Notes: a model not told the origin generated them from the letters alone. 64,000 nt of DNA from Comamonas odontotermitis (GCF_020080045.1 NZ_CP083451.1:806001-870000); one strand, 5' to 3'. Numbered from the stretch's first letter, positions 1-8,379 are shown. Program-made: numbers and translations.

Positions 1-989
1 GTGGCCATATCGTCACCACATCGGACCAGGGCCGTGGCACCACCTTCCAGATGGTGATGCCCTTGACCACGGCGGTGACGCAGGTGGTGATGATGCGTGC
101 TGGCAGCATCAAGTTTGGCGTGCCGGCCAACCTGGTGGAGTATGTCCGCCGGGTATCGCAGGACACGATAGACCAGGGCCATTCCAGCGGCGTCTACCAG
201 GACAACGCCGACGCACTGCCGTACTACTATGCCGGCGCACTGCTGCAAGGCGATCTGCGCAGCACCGAAGTGCCGGAAAAGACCAGTGCGGTGGTCATCC
301 TGCGCTCGGCCGCCAAGCGCGTGGCGGTGCATGTGGACGAAGTGCTGGGCAACCAGGAAGTGGTGGTGAAGAACCTCGGGCCGCAACTGGCGCGTCTGCC
401 GGGTCTCGCGGGCATGTCGGTACTGGCATCGGGCGCGATCGTGCTGATCTACAACCCCGTGGCGCTGTACACCGTGTATGGCGACCAGGTGGCAGAGCGC
501 ATCGCCAAGGCTGCAGTCCATCCTGAAGTGGCCAAGGCGCCAGTGCGGGCGCTGGCAGAGCAGGTGGTGCAGACGCCTCTGGTGCTGGTGGTGGACGACT
601 CGATCACCGTGCGCCGCGTGACGCAGCGCCTGCTGCAGCGCGAAGGCTACCGGGTGGCTCTGGCCGCCGATGGCCTGCAGGCCCTGGATCGGCTGCGGGA
701 AGAGCGGCCTGTCATGGTGCTGTCCGACATCGAAATGCCGCGCATGGATGGCTTCGAGTTGGTGCGCGAGATTCGCGCCGATGACGCGCTCAAGGACCTG
801 CCCGTGGTGATGATCACATCACGCATTGCCGACAAGCACCGCGAGCACGCGGCCAGCCTGGGCGTTGACCACTACCTGGGCAAGCCCTACGCCGACGAAG
901 TGCTGCTGTCATTGGTACGCCAGTATGTGCTCGACAGTGAAATCAAGGCCGCCGATGCTGCAGAAGGCTCAGCCCACCACGGTGGCTGA
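1..989 (+). CDS. C-terminal part of a CheA-type chemosensory histidine kinase with receiver domain (ChpA/PilL-like)
   Basis: The frame is open from the window edge, so the 5' end is missing; 328 residues are visible. It opens with the last G-box of a histidine-kinase ATPase domain (GRGTTF, then PLTTA), continues into a CheW-like coupling domain (about residues 25-170), and ends in a CheY-type receiver. Receiver features are the acidic pair in VVDDS, the phospho-acceptor Asp in LSDIEMPRMDG and the conserved Lys in LGKPY. CheA followed by CheW and REC in one chain is the layout of ChpA/PilL kinases that control type IV pilus twitching. No pil or chp neighbour is visible, so that role is inferred from architecture. 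A strong terminator follows. Confidence 0.85.
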   Translation, partial: GHIVTTSDQGRGTTFQMVMPLTTAVTQVVMMRAGSIKFGVPANLVEYVRRVSQDTIDQGHSSGVYQDNADALPYYYAGALLQGDLRSTEVPEKTSAVVILRSAAKRVAVHVDEVLGNQEVVVKNLGPQLARLPGLAGMSVLASGAIVLIYNPVALYTVYGDQVAERIAKAAVHPEVAKAPVRALAEQVVQTPLVLVVDDSITVRRVTQRLLQREGYRVALAADGLQALDRLREERPVMVLSDIEMPRMDGFELVREIRADDALKDLPVVMITSRIADKHREHAASLGVDHYLGKPYADEVLLSLVRQYVLDSEIKAADAAEGSAHHGG

Positions 990-1020
990 CGGTGCCTTCC
1001 GAGGCTGACGCCATCCACAG

Positions 1021-1047
1021 GGGCCGCAGCAATGCGGCCCTTTTTTT
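1021..1047 (+). terminator. Rho-independent terminator after the chemosensory kinase
   Basis: Stem GGGCCGC / GCGGCCC with a six-base loop, followed directly by seven T residues on the plus strand. It sits 30 bases after the kinase stop and separates it from yqgE. Confidence 0.9.
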
Positions 1048-1174
1048 GGGCCATCCGCTCCTGGGCGCGGTTGGGCGGGGCTTCGTCAGTGGTGGTAGCA
1101 CCGTTCGGGCAGATCGGACCGGGGGCAGAGAGCTTGCCGCTTCAGGGCCGACGGCCTGCCCGTACAATGGCGGC

Positions 1175-1783
1175 ATGAGCGCCGAGACCGAGACTTCCGA
1201 GACCCTGAACCTGACACACCATTTCCTGATTGCCATGCCTGGCATGCAGGATGAGATGTTCAACCGCAGTGTGGTCTATGTCTGCGAGCACAGCGACAAG
1301 GGGGCACTGGGCATCATCATCAACAAGCCCTCGGATATCACCATGGGAAAATTATTCGACAAGGTGGATCTGCTGCTGCGCCGTGATGATCTGCACCAGG
1401 AGCCGGTGTTCCAGGGCGGGCCGGTGCATACCGAACGCGGTTTTGTGCTGCATGACCGTATCGTGCTGGACGCCAGCGCGGGCGATGAATCGGCTTACGC
1501 TTCCACCCTGACGATCCCCGGCGGGCTGGAGATGACCACCTCGAGGGACGTACTGGAAGCCTTGTCCACGGGAGCCGGCCCCCGGCGCGTGCTCGTGTCG
1601 CTGGGCTATTCGTCATGGGGTGAGGGCCAACTGGAGTCCGAGATCACCGAGAACGCCTGGTTGACGGTGAATGCCGACACCCAGGTCATCTTCGATACAC
1701 CGATTGACCAGCGCTATGACACGGCGCTGGGCCTGCTGGGCATTCAGCCCTGGGCGCTGTCGGCTGCGGCGGGGCGCGCATGA
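1175..1783 (+). CDS. yqgE: YqgE/AlgH family protein
   Basis: A 202-residue protein of the UPF0301 (YqgE/AlgH) family; molecular function unsettled. Family hallmarks seen: HHFLIAMPGMQDEMFNRSVVY near the N-terminus (given here across residues 15-35), GALGIIINKP, VFQGGPV and LGYSSWGEGQLE. The upstream extension of the frame reads low-quality sequence across the terminator, so ATG 1175 (MSAETETSE) was chosen; it gives the usual family length. The stop overlaps the ruvX start (ATGA), the common yqgE-ruvX pairing in proteobacteria. Confidence 0.93.
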   Translation: MSAETETSETLNLTHHFLIAMPGMQDEMFNRSVVYVCEHSDKGALGIIINKPSDITMGKLFDKVDLLLRRDDLHQEPVFQGGPVHTERGFVLHDRIVLDASAGDESAYASTLTIPGGLEMTTSRDVLEALSTGAGPRRVLVSLGYSSWGEGQLESEITENAWLTVNADTQVIFDTPIDQRYDTALGLLGIQPWALSAAAGRA

Positions 1784-2235
1784 GCGACGCCGCCAGCCTG
1801 GCTGCAGCCCGGCAGATGCAGAGCTTTATCGCCTTTGACTACGGAATGAAGCGCACGGGAGCTGCTTACGGTACCCGCATGCTTGGCACGGCGCGGCCGC
1901 TGCCCACCATCCAGGCGGAAGGCAAGGCGCGTTTTACCCCCATGGAAAGCCTGATCCGCCAGTGGCAGCCCGACGCGTTGGTGGTGGGTGTGCCTTACCA
2001 CCCGGATGGTGCGGCGCACGAGAACACCGTCAACGCCCTGCGTTTTGCCCGCCAGCTGCGTGGCCGCTTCGGGCTGCAGGTGTTCGAAGTGGATGAGCGC
2101 TACAGCACCACCGAGGCCCTGGCCAATGGTGCACGCGATGCCGATGCTGCCTCGGCATGCATCATTCTGGAGCAGTTCATGCGCAGCCTGGATACGGCTG
2201 CAGCACTGCCTGCATCAGATACCTCTAACGATTGA
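1780..2235 (+). CDS. ruvX: Putative Holliday junction resolvase / pre-16S rRNA nuclease RuvX (YqgF)
   Basis: A 151-residue RNase H-fold protein. The motif FDYGMKRTGAA near residue 20 carries the first catalytic Asp, VVGVPYHPDG is the central strand-turn and FEVDERYST carries the DER signature of YqgF. The family takes part in 5' maturation of 16S rRNA, with a proposed Holliday-junction activity. It is coupled to yqgE by ATGA and its own stop overlaps the next reading frame, so yqgE-ruvX-acyltransferase is probably one transcript. Confidence 0.93.
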   Translation: MSDAASLAAARQMQSFIAFDYGMKRTGAAYGTRMLGTARPLPTIQAEGKARFTPMESLIRQWQPDALVVGVPYHPDGAAHENTVNALRFARQLRGRFGLQVFEVDERYSTTEALANGARDADAASACIILEQFMRSLDTAAALPASDTSND

Positions 2236-2249
2236 CGGGACGGACAGGC

Positions 2250-3011
2250 ATGGCAGGTTGGCGTCGCAAGGTGGTTGGGGTGGTTCGCCTGGGGCGGCTG
2301 GGTGTGCACATCGTCTCCGGGGTCTTCACCATCTGGAGTCGCTTTGACAGGCTGAGCCACGCAGAGCGCAACCGGGAGGTGGAGCGCTGGGCCGGCCAGA
2401 TGTTGCGGCATGCGGGGGTGGAACTGCAGGTGCTGGGCCAGGTGCCCAGCCAGGGGCCGCTGCTGCTGGTGGCCAACCATCTGTCGTGGCTTGATATTCC
2501 GGCCATCCATGCCAGCAAGCATTGCCGTTTTGTGTCCAAGTCGGATGTCAAGGCCTGGCCTGTCATTGGCAGCCTGGCAAGTGCGGCAGGTACTCTGTTC
2601 ATTGAGCGTACTTCGCGCCGCGACGCCATGCGCACCGTGACCCGCATGGAAGAGGCCATTCGCAGTGGCGACATGGTGGCGATCTTTCCCGAAGGCACCA
2701 CGGGCGATGGTTCCGAGTTGCTGCCGTTTCACGCCAATCTGCTGCAGGCGGCCATTGCTGCCGAGTCAGCCGTTCAGCCCCTGGGCCTGTGCTTCTATGA
2801 CAAGCGCACCGGTCAGATGAGCCGTGCGCCGAGCTATGTGGGCGACGAAAGCCTGCTGGGCTCGATCTGGCGCACCGTGACTGCGCCGCCGCTGGTGGCG
2901 CAACTGCGCTATGGCGTGCCGCAGGATGCGCAAGGCCGCAATCGCCGCGACTGGTCAGACGCCTTGCATGGCGAGGTCGACCGGCTTCGACAGGTACAGG
3001 TGCGGCGCTGA
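2250..3011 (+). CDS. 1-acyl-sn-glycerol-3-phosphate acyltransferase family protein (PlsC-like)
   Basis: A 253-residue membrane-associated acyltransferase. The catalytic box NHLSWLD (H-x4-D) lies near residue 80 and the substrate-binding box FPEGTT near 150; an N-terminal hydrophobic stretch follows a basic start. Known relatives transfer acyl chains to lysophosphatidic acid or ornithine lipids; which substrate is used here cannot be told. A TTG at 2232 is in frame and overlaps the ruvX stop; ATG 2250 is preferred. It ends the yqgE operon. Confidence 0.88.
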   Translation: MAGWRRKVVGVVRLGRLGVHIVSGVFTIWSRFDRLSHAERNREVERWAGQMLRHAGVELQVLGQVPSQGPLLLVANHLSWLDIPAIHASKHCRFVSKSDVKAWPVIGSLASAAGTLFIERTSRRDAMRTVTRMEEAIRSGDMVAIFPEGTTGDGSELLPFHANLLQAAIAAESAVQPLGLCFYDKRTGQMSRAPSYVGDESLLGSIWRTVTAPPLVAQLRYGVPQDAQGRNRRDWSDALHGEVDRLRQVQVRR

Positions 3012-3110
3012 TTGCTCTCTATTTTGAATGCCTGGCGCGCGCCAGCTATGCCTTGCAAGCATTTTTTCAGGTAGTTTCCAGATATCTTTCAGATACCTTC
3101 CAGGTGCTTT

Positions 3111-4172
3111 CTAAGTGTTGCTGGGAAAGCGCACCAGGTTGATGGGCCGTGCCTGCAAGCCAACGCGTGTGCCAATGGGGTGGTCGATCTGGCTGGACAC
3201 CTGGGCATACACCTGTAGATCGTCCGTCAGCGCCAGGGTGTACAGGTACTGAGAGCCGCGAAAGGATTTGCGCAGCAATGTGCCCTGGTAGGGTGAGCTG
3301 GCATCCAGCACCACCTCGCTGGCGCGCAGCAGCACATCACAAGGTGCTTCGGGTTGCGCTGTCTGGCCAGTGGTGATGGGCCCCAGCGGCGTTTGCAGGA
3401 GCCAGCCTTGCGGCCCTTGCACCGGCGTGGCAGGTACAAACGCGCCATGGCCGATGAAGTCGGCTACAAAGCGGCTCGTGGGTTGCCGGTACAAGGTGGA
3501 GGCGCCAGCCCATTGGTGCAGGCGGCCATGCTCCATGACGCCAATCTGGTCTCCAATGGCAAAGGCTTCCAGCTGGTCGTGCGTCACGAACAGTGCGGTG
3601 GCGCCTGCAGCCTTCAGAATGTCGCGCAGCTCATACGCCAGGCGTTCACGCAGATCGACGTCCAGGTTGGAGAACGGCTCGTCGAGCAGCATCAGCTGTG
3701 GGCGCGGAGCCAGGGCGCGCGCCAGCGCCACGCGCTGCTGCTGGCCGCCCGAGAGTTCATGCGGGTAACGCATGGCACTGCCTTCGAGGCCCACCAGGCT
3801 CAGCACCTCATGCACGCGCTGCAGTTGCTCTGCCTTGGGCAGGTGGTGAATGCCAAACGCCACGTTCTTGCCCACGCTCAGGTGCGGAAAGAGGGCGTAA
3901 TCCTGGAACACCATGCCGATGCGGCGCTTTTCAGGCGGCAGGCTACCCGCACTGGAGCTGACGATCGCGCCATTCAGCCGAATCTCGCCATGGCTAATGG
4001 GCTCCAGCCCTGCCACCGCTCGCAACAAGGTGGTCTTGCCGCAGCCCGAGGGCCCGATCAACACACCAATGTCGCCAGCCTGCAGCTGTAGCGACACCTG
4101 ACTGACAGCGGCCTGCGCGCGGCCGGCATAACGCACATCGAGTTGAGAGACCTCTAGAAACATGGTTTGCAT
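3111..4172 (-). CDS. fbpC: Iron(III)-type ABC transporter ATP-binding protein (FbpC-like)
   Basis: A 353-residue importer ATPase with Walker A GPSGCGKTT near residue 40, Q-loop in MVFQDYALFPH, intact signature LSGGQQQR, Walker B LMLLDEPFSNLD and H-loop VTHDQ. A C-terminal TOBE-like region (about 240-353) fits the Fbp/Pot class. It is divergent from the permease gene at 4190 with only 17 bases between the annotated starts. The phenolate/iron-type binding protein normally encoded beside the pair is not in the vicinity. Substrate is inferred from the permease type. Confidence 0.85.
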   Translation of the reverse strand: MQTMFLEVSQLDVRYAGRAQAAVSQVSLQLQAGDIGVLIGPSGCGKTTLLRAVAGLEPISHGEIRLNGAIVSSSAGSLPPEKRRIGMVFQDYALFPHLSVGKNVAFGIHHLPKAEQLQRVHEVLSLVGLEGSAMRYPHELSGGQQQRVALARALAPRPQLMLLDEPFSNLDVDLRERLAYELRDILKAAGATALFVTHDQLEAFAIGDQIGVMEHGRLHQWAGASTLYRQPTSRFVADFIGHGAFVPATPVQGPQGWLLQTPLGPITTGQTAQPEAPCDVLLRASEVVLDASSPYQGTLLRKSFRGSQYLYTLALTDDLQVYAQVSSQIDHPIGTRVGLQARPINLVRFPSNT

Positions 4173-4189
4173 TGTAGGGGGCGGCCACC

Positions 4190-5878
4190 ATGGGCGATTG
4201 CCGGCGGGTAGAATCGCCAGCTTTTATTCAGGTTGATTCGCATTTGCAAAACCTCGCCCGCATCCGCCGCCAGTGTCTGCTGCTCGTCATCGCATTTGCG
4301 CTGGTGTTGCCGGTCGTCACCGTTTTCAGTGCGTGGCTGCCCGGAATCGGCAATGACGCCGATGCCTTTGCCATCGTGCGCGAGATGTTTGCCACGGTAT
4401 TGCCGGGCTATCTGCAGACCACCGTGGCCTTGGGCTTGATGGTGGCGGTGGGCGCGGCACTGGTGGGTACGGTGTGCGCGGCAGTCGTCACCCTGTTTGA
4501 TTTTCGGGGCCGCAAGACCTTTGAATGGCTGCTGCTGCTGCCGCTGGCCATGCCGGCGTACGTTACCGCCTACGCCTATACCGACTTTTTGCAGTTCAGT
4601 GGCCCGTTGCAAAGTGGCCTGCGCAGCAGTTTTGGGCTGGAAGGGCGCCTTCTGCCTGAAATTCGTTCGCTGGGCGGTGCGGTGCTGGTGTTCGTGGTGG
4701 CGCTCTACCCCTATGTGTATCTGCTAGCGCGCACTGCATTGTCCGAGCGCGCCGCGCACCTGATGGAGGCGGCGCGCCTGCTGGGCGCCCCCATGGGCAG
4801 GCGCATCCGCACCGTGGCCTTGCCGATGGCGCGGCCTGCAGTGGTGGCGGGGGTTGCTCTGGTGGTGATGGAAACACTGGCCGATTTTGGCGTGGTCAGC
4901 TATTTCGGTATCCAAACCTTTACCACGGGCATCTACAAGGCCTGGCTGTCGATGGAAAACCGCACAGCTGCCGCGCAACTGGCCACCATGCTGCTGGTGC
5001 TCGTGCTGGTGGTGCTGCAGCTGGAGTTGCGCGCCCAGCGCCGCATGCGCTTTGTGACAAGCGGTGTGGGGCGGGCATCGTCAGCAGAGGCGCAGCCCCA
5101 GAAGCTGACGGGCATGCGCAGTGCGCTTGCATGGCTGGTGTGCGGGCTGCCGGTACTCCTGGGTTTTGTGGCGCCGGTGTTGTTCATGCTGCGGCCACTG
5201 GCGGCCGACTGGTCAGTCATCCCATTTGGCCGCTTCCTGCAATGGGCGGGCAACAGCATTCGCTTTGGTGCCATCACCGCCGTGCTGGCCGTGGCGATTG
5301 CGTTGCTGGCGGCATTTTCGGCGCGGCGCAGCCGCGATTGGTTCACGCGCGGACTGGTTGCACTCATCAGCCTGGGCTACGCTGTGCCGGGCGCCGTCAT
5401 CGTGGTGGGTTTGCTGCTGCCCGTTGGATGGGTGCAGCAATGGGCGCCGCAGTGGGGCTTTCCAGCCTGGATCACGGCCACCGCCGCGGGCATCGTCTGG
5501 GCCTACCTGGTGCGATTCACGGCGATAGCACTGCAGTCGCTGCAAAGCGGTTACACCCGCATCCCCAACAGTCTGGACGAATCGGCGCGCATGCTGGGAA
5601 CCAGCAGCCTGAGCCTGCTCACAAGGGTGCACTGGCCGCTGCTGCGCCGCTCGGCCTTCACGGCTGCGCTTCTGGTGTTTGTCGATGTGATGAAGGAGCT
5701 GCCCGCCACCATGGTGCTGCGGCCCTTCAACAGCGACACCCTGGCAGTGGTGGCCTACCAGCTGGCACGCGATGAGCGGCTGGGCGAGGCGGCCCTGCCG
5801 TCGCTCGCACTGGTCCTGGTGGGGCTGGTGCCGGTGGTTCTGCTGATCCGCACGATCCGTACCGAAAAAAGAGGATGA
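4190..5878 (+). CDS. fbpB: Iron(III)-type ABC transporter permease, two-domain (FbpB-like)
   Basis: A 562-residue inner-membrane permease with about twelve hydrophobic segments in two homologous halves. Each half carries an EAA-type loop: EAARLLGAPMGRRIRTVALP in the first and ESARMLGTSSLSLLTRVHWP in the second. This duplicated layout is typical of FbpB/SfuB ferric-iron permeases. It works with the divergently encoded ATPase. The N-terminal 20 residues are weakly supported; the real start may lie slightly downstream. Confidence 0.87.
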   Translation: MGDCRRVESPAFIQVDSHLQNLARIRRQCLLLVIAFALVLPVVTVFSAWLPGIGNDADAFAIVREMFATVLPGYLQTTVALGLMVAVGAALVGTVCAAVVTLFDFRGRKTFEWLLLLPLAMPAYVTAYAYTDFLQFSGPLQSGLRSSFGLEGRLLPEIRSLGGAVLVFVVALYPYVYLLARTALSERAAHLMEAARLLGAPMGRRIRTVALPMARPAVVAGVALVVMETLADFGVVSYFGIQTFTTGIYKAWLSMENRTAAAQLATMLLVLVLVVLQLELRAQRRMRFVTSGVGRASSAEAQPQKLTGMRSALAWLVCGLPVLLGFVAPVLFMLRPLAADWSVIPFGRFLQWAGNSIRFGAITAVLAVAIALLAAFSARRSRDWFTRGLVALISLGYAVPGAVIVVGLLLPVGWVQQWAPQWGFPAWITATAAGIVWAYLVRFTAIALQSLQSGYTRIPNSLDESARMLGTSSLSLLTRVHWPLLRRSAFTAALLVFVDVMKELPATMVLRPFNSDTLAVVAYQLARDERLGEAALPSLALVLVGLVPVVLLIRTIRTEKRG

Positions 5879-5881
5879 AAC

Positions 5882-5895
5882 TTGATATACATCAA
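5882..5895. promoter_or_regulatory. Perfect FNR/Anr-type half-site pair
   Basis: TTGAT-ATAC-ATCAA exactly matches the FNR/Anr consensus TTGAT-N4-ATCAA. It begins three bases after the permease stop and lies about 195 bases upstream of the ABC-phosphatase fusion. Its position suggests oxygen-responsive control of the downstream gene, but the fbpB terminator lies in between, so the promoter it acts on is uncertain. Confidence 0.55.
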
Positions 5896-5947
5896 GTGAT
5901 GCTCATAAAAAATCTCCATTTGTTTGTTTTGTAACTATTTACTTTTT

Positions 5948-5973
5948 AAAAGAGTATCAAGATACTCTTTTTG
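5948..5973 (+). terminator. Terminator after the permease gene
   Basis: Perfect ten-base stem AAAAGAGTAT / ATACTCTTTT around the loop CAAG, with a T run continuing on the plus strand. A-rich on the left, so it could work in both directions. Confidence 0.8.
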
Positions 5974-5987
5974 TTGTTTCTGCTTTC

Positions 5988-5993
5988 TATAAT
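5988..5993 (+). promoter_or_regulatory. Candidate -10 box for the ABC-phosphatase gene
   Basis: TATAAT, a perfect sigma-70 -10 hexamer, placed after the terminator and about 98 bases before the chosen GTG start. No convincing -35 box lies at 16-18 bases, which would suit an activator-dependent promoter. Confidence 0.35.
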
Positions 5994-6090
5994 CCGGGGA
6001 AATTCAGCGGCTGGTGCTCGGCGGGCGGTACCGGTTTTCATGCTCTGTGCCCGGTGGACCAAGAAAGCGCCGCCCTGCGGCATAGCACGC

Positions 6091-7473
6091 GTGTCTGAAC
6101 AAATACCTGTTCTGGAAACAGACAACTGGGGCGTGGCCTATGGAGACAAGGTCATCCTCTCGGCGTTGAACCTGCAGATGGCGCCACGCACGATCACGGC
6201 ATTGATGGGGCCCGTGGGCGGCGGCAAATCGAGCCTGTTGCGCAGCCTGGCCGGGGTGAACGACGACAATCCGCGTTTTCGCCAGTGGGGTGGTGTGCGC
6301 TATGCGGGCCAGCCCCTCACGGAAGCGCATCGCCCGCGCATGGTACGCCAGCACGCACGGCTGATGCTGGCGAGCGTGCAGGATTCACTCACCGAGTTCC
6401 GGCGCGCAGGCGCGCAATCCATGCAGGAGCGCCGCCAGTGGTGCAATGATTTTCTGGATGGGATGGGGTTTTCGGAGTTGAAAACCCAATTGGCCACTCC
6501 CGCCGTGGAACTGCCTGCCGTACAGCAGCGTGCCATCGCCATTTTGCGCGAGGTGGCCGCAGACCCTGATTTGCTGATGGTGGATGAGCCCACAGCCGAT
6601 CTGGACGAGTACGACGCCTACCTGCTGCTGGAACTGCTCAAACGCATAGGGCAGGAGCGGGCCGTCTTGTTCGTCACCCACAACCAGCGCCACGCCGCAG
6701 CCGTGGCGGACCGGGTGCTGCTGCTGGCTGGCGGAACGGTGCAGGAGTCGAATGCGGCCGAGGCTTTTTTTGCCGCACCGTATTCGCCAGCGGGCCAGCA
6801 GTTTGTGCGTAGCGGCAGCTGCTCGGTGCTGGTGCCGGAGATCACGGTGGAGCAGGCGATGCAGGCGGAAGCGGTGCAGACGCCCCCTGTGCCAGCAGCT
6901 GCAACGGCGGAGCAGGCTGCGCGCCTGAGCCAGCGCGCTGTACTGCCCGACCTGGCATTGGCCAACCCGGTTTTGGCTGCGGAAACCTTTGTACCGGTGT
7001 CGCGCGGCCCGCGCGGATTTGCCTGGCTGGTGCCCGGCAAGCTGGCGGGCACACCGTTGCCGGGCGTTGTCAATGCCATCGACATCGACCTGCAGGCGCT
7101 CAAGCGCTGTGGCGTGACCGTGTTGGTTTCGTTGACCGAAAAGGATGTGGACCAGGCCGCGCTCGCACGCAATGGGCTGCGAAACATCCATCTGCCCGTG
7201 TATGACCGCGAGCCGCCCACGGTTGCGCAACTGCAGATGCTGATGCTCAAGATGAAGCGCCTGCTGCTGGGCGGCGATGTGCTGGCGGTGCACTGCCTGG
7301 CGGGCCTGGGCCGCACGGGCACGGTGCTGGCGGCCTGGCTGGTGTTTGAAGGCATCACTGCAGAAGAGTCGTTGCGCCGCGTGCGCGCCGTTGAATCGCA
7401 GTTCGTGCAGTCGGAGCTGCAGGAGAACATTCTGTTCGCCTACGAAGCCATGCTGCTGGAAAAAATGGGTTAA
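6091..7473 (+). CDS. Fusion of a degenerate ABC ATPase domain and a Cys-based protein phosphatase domain
   Basis: About 460 residues from GTG 6091; no good Shine-Dalgarno is visible, and TTG or ATG starts further upstream are possible. Residues 1-240 are ABC-ATPase-like, closest in style to PstB: Walker A GPVGGGKSS, Walker B LLMVDEPTADLD and H-loop FVTHNQRHA are present. Where LSGGQ should be the sequence reads VELPAVQQRAIAILRE, so the signature loop is degenerate. A Pro/Ala-rich linker (about 265-300) leads to a dual-specificity/tyrosine phosphatase domain with the full HCxxGxxRTG loop, VHCLAGLGRTG (Cys402, Arg408), and an upstream VYDREPP that supplies a possible general acid. No membrane segment and no permease partner is adjacent. 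A soluble ATP-dependent phosphatase or signalling switch is an inference; the substrate is unknown. Confidence 0.75.
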   Translation: MSEQIPVLETDNWGVAYGDKVILSALNLQMAPRTITALMGPVGGGKSSLLRSLAGVNDDNPRFRQWGGVRYAGQPLTEAHRPRMVRQHARLMLASVQDSLTEFRRAGAQSMQERRQWCNDFLDGMGFSELKTQLATPAVELPAVQQRAIAILREVAADPDLLMVDEPTADLDEYDAYLLLELLKRIGQERAVLFVTHNQRHAAAVADRVLLLAGGTVQESNAAEAFFAAPYSPAGQQFVRSGSCSVLVPEITVEQAMQAEAVQTPPVPAAATAEQAARLSQRAVLPDLALANPVLAAETFVPVSRGPRGFAWLVPGKLAGTPLPGVVNAIDIDLQALKRCGVTVLVSLTEKDVDQAALARNGLRNIHLPVYDREPPTVAQLQMLMLKMKRLLLGGDVLAVHCLAGLGRTGTVLAAWLVFEGITAEESLRRVRAVESQFVQSELQENILFAYEAMLLEKMG

Positions 7474-7549
7474 CGCATAGAGGCGAGGGTGCAGCGCTGG
7501 CAGGGGCTGGCGGCATGCACGCGCCGTGTTTTACGAGAAGGAAAGCTAT

Positions 7550-7954
7550 ATGTCGATGGATGCAGTTCTACAGAAGGTCGCATCGTTTGTACCGGAGTGC
7601 CTGGCCGCGGGCTATGTGGACGTGGCCAGTGGCATGCTGCTGGCAATCCGCACCGTGGATTCGCACCCGCGTGAGGTCATTGATCTGGTTGCGGCTGCAA
7701 CGGCAGACCTGTTCAATGGCCCCAACGTCTCGATGATCGAGCGCATGTTCAAGAAGTCGCGCGGTCTGCCCGATGACGGCCACCATTACTTCCAGGAAAT
7801 CATCGTCAACAGCGACAACCTGCTGCACATCTTCATCCGGGGCAAGACCAACGAAGAGTATGTGGCCGTCTTTGTGTGCCGCCGCACGGCCAACCTGGGC
7901 ATGGCACTCACCAAGGCGCGCATCATCATGCCGGAGCTGGAAGCCTCCCTGTAA
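7550..7954 (+). CDS. Small conserved-looking protein, possibly roadblock/LC7-like
   Basis: A 134-residue protein from ATG 7550, with GAGAAGGAAAG as ribosome site. The alternation of helices and strands (VDVASGMLLAIRTVD, an amphipathic helix, then HHYFQEIIVNSDNLLHIFIRG and EYVAVFVCRR) resembles the roadblock/LC7 fold used by NTPase partner proteins, but the match is by eye only. It follows the ABC-phosphatase fusion by 76 bases on the same strand and so may act with it. Otherwise unrecognised. Confidence 0.55.
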   Translation: MSMDAVLQKVASFVPECLAAGYVDVASGMLLAIRTVDSHPREVIDLVAAATADLFNGPNVSMIERMFKKSRGLPDDGHHYFQEIIVNSDNLLHIFIRGKTNEEYVAVFVCRRTANLGMALTKARIIMPELEASL

Positions 7955-7966
7955 TAAGATGGGGCC

Positions 7967-8323
7967 ATGTCCCCAACTACCACCACCATCTATCACAATG
8001 CGCGCTGCAGCAATTCGCGCGGCGCGCTCGCCCTTCTGCAAGAACGCGGCATCACGCCGCAGGTGGTGGATTACCTCCAGCAGCCTCTGGATGCACAGCA
8101 ATTGGCGCAATTGATTGCGCAACTGGGCGTGCCCGTGCGCGATGTCATGCGCAGCAAAGAGGCCGTCTACCAGGAGCTGGGCCTGGACGATCCCACGTGG
8201 AGTGATGCGCAGCTCATCGACCACATCGCGGCGCACCCGATCTTGCTCAACCGCCCCATCGTGGTGACTGGCAAGGGCGCCCGCCTGTGCCGTCCACCGG
8301 AGCTGGTGCTGGAACTGCTATAG
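7967..8323 (+). CDS. arsC: Arsenate reductase family protein (ArsC/Spx fold)
   Basis: A 118-residue thioredoxin-fold protein. The N-terminal YHNARCSNSRGAL holds the redox Cys in the CxxS/R setting of glutaredoxin-linked ArsC; the C-terminal NRPIVVTGKGARLCRPPE carries the conserved Arg-Pro region. The start lies 12 bases after the preceding stop. Neither an arsB nor an arsR gene is close, so it may be a housekeeping YffB-type relative instead of a true arsenate reductase. Confidence 0.85.
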   Translation: MSPTTTTIYHNARCSNSRGALALLQERGITPQVVDYLQQPLDAQQLAQLIAQLGVPVRDVMRSKEAVYQELGLDDPTWSDAQLIDHIAAHPILLNRPIVVTGKGARLCRPPELVLELL

Positions 8324-8344
8324 CAATAGGGTTTGTAGAAACAG

Positions 8345-8372
8345 AAAGACCGCTTTGAAGCGGTCTTTTTTT
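8345..8372. terminator. Convergent terminator between arsC and the IPTL-CTERM gene
   Basis: Stem AAAGACCGC / GCGGTCTTT with a six-base loop followed by T residues on the plus strand; A residues before the stem allow use on the minus strand too. Confidence 0.85.
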
Positions 8373-8379
8373 GCGTCGA

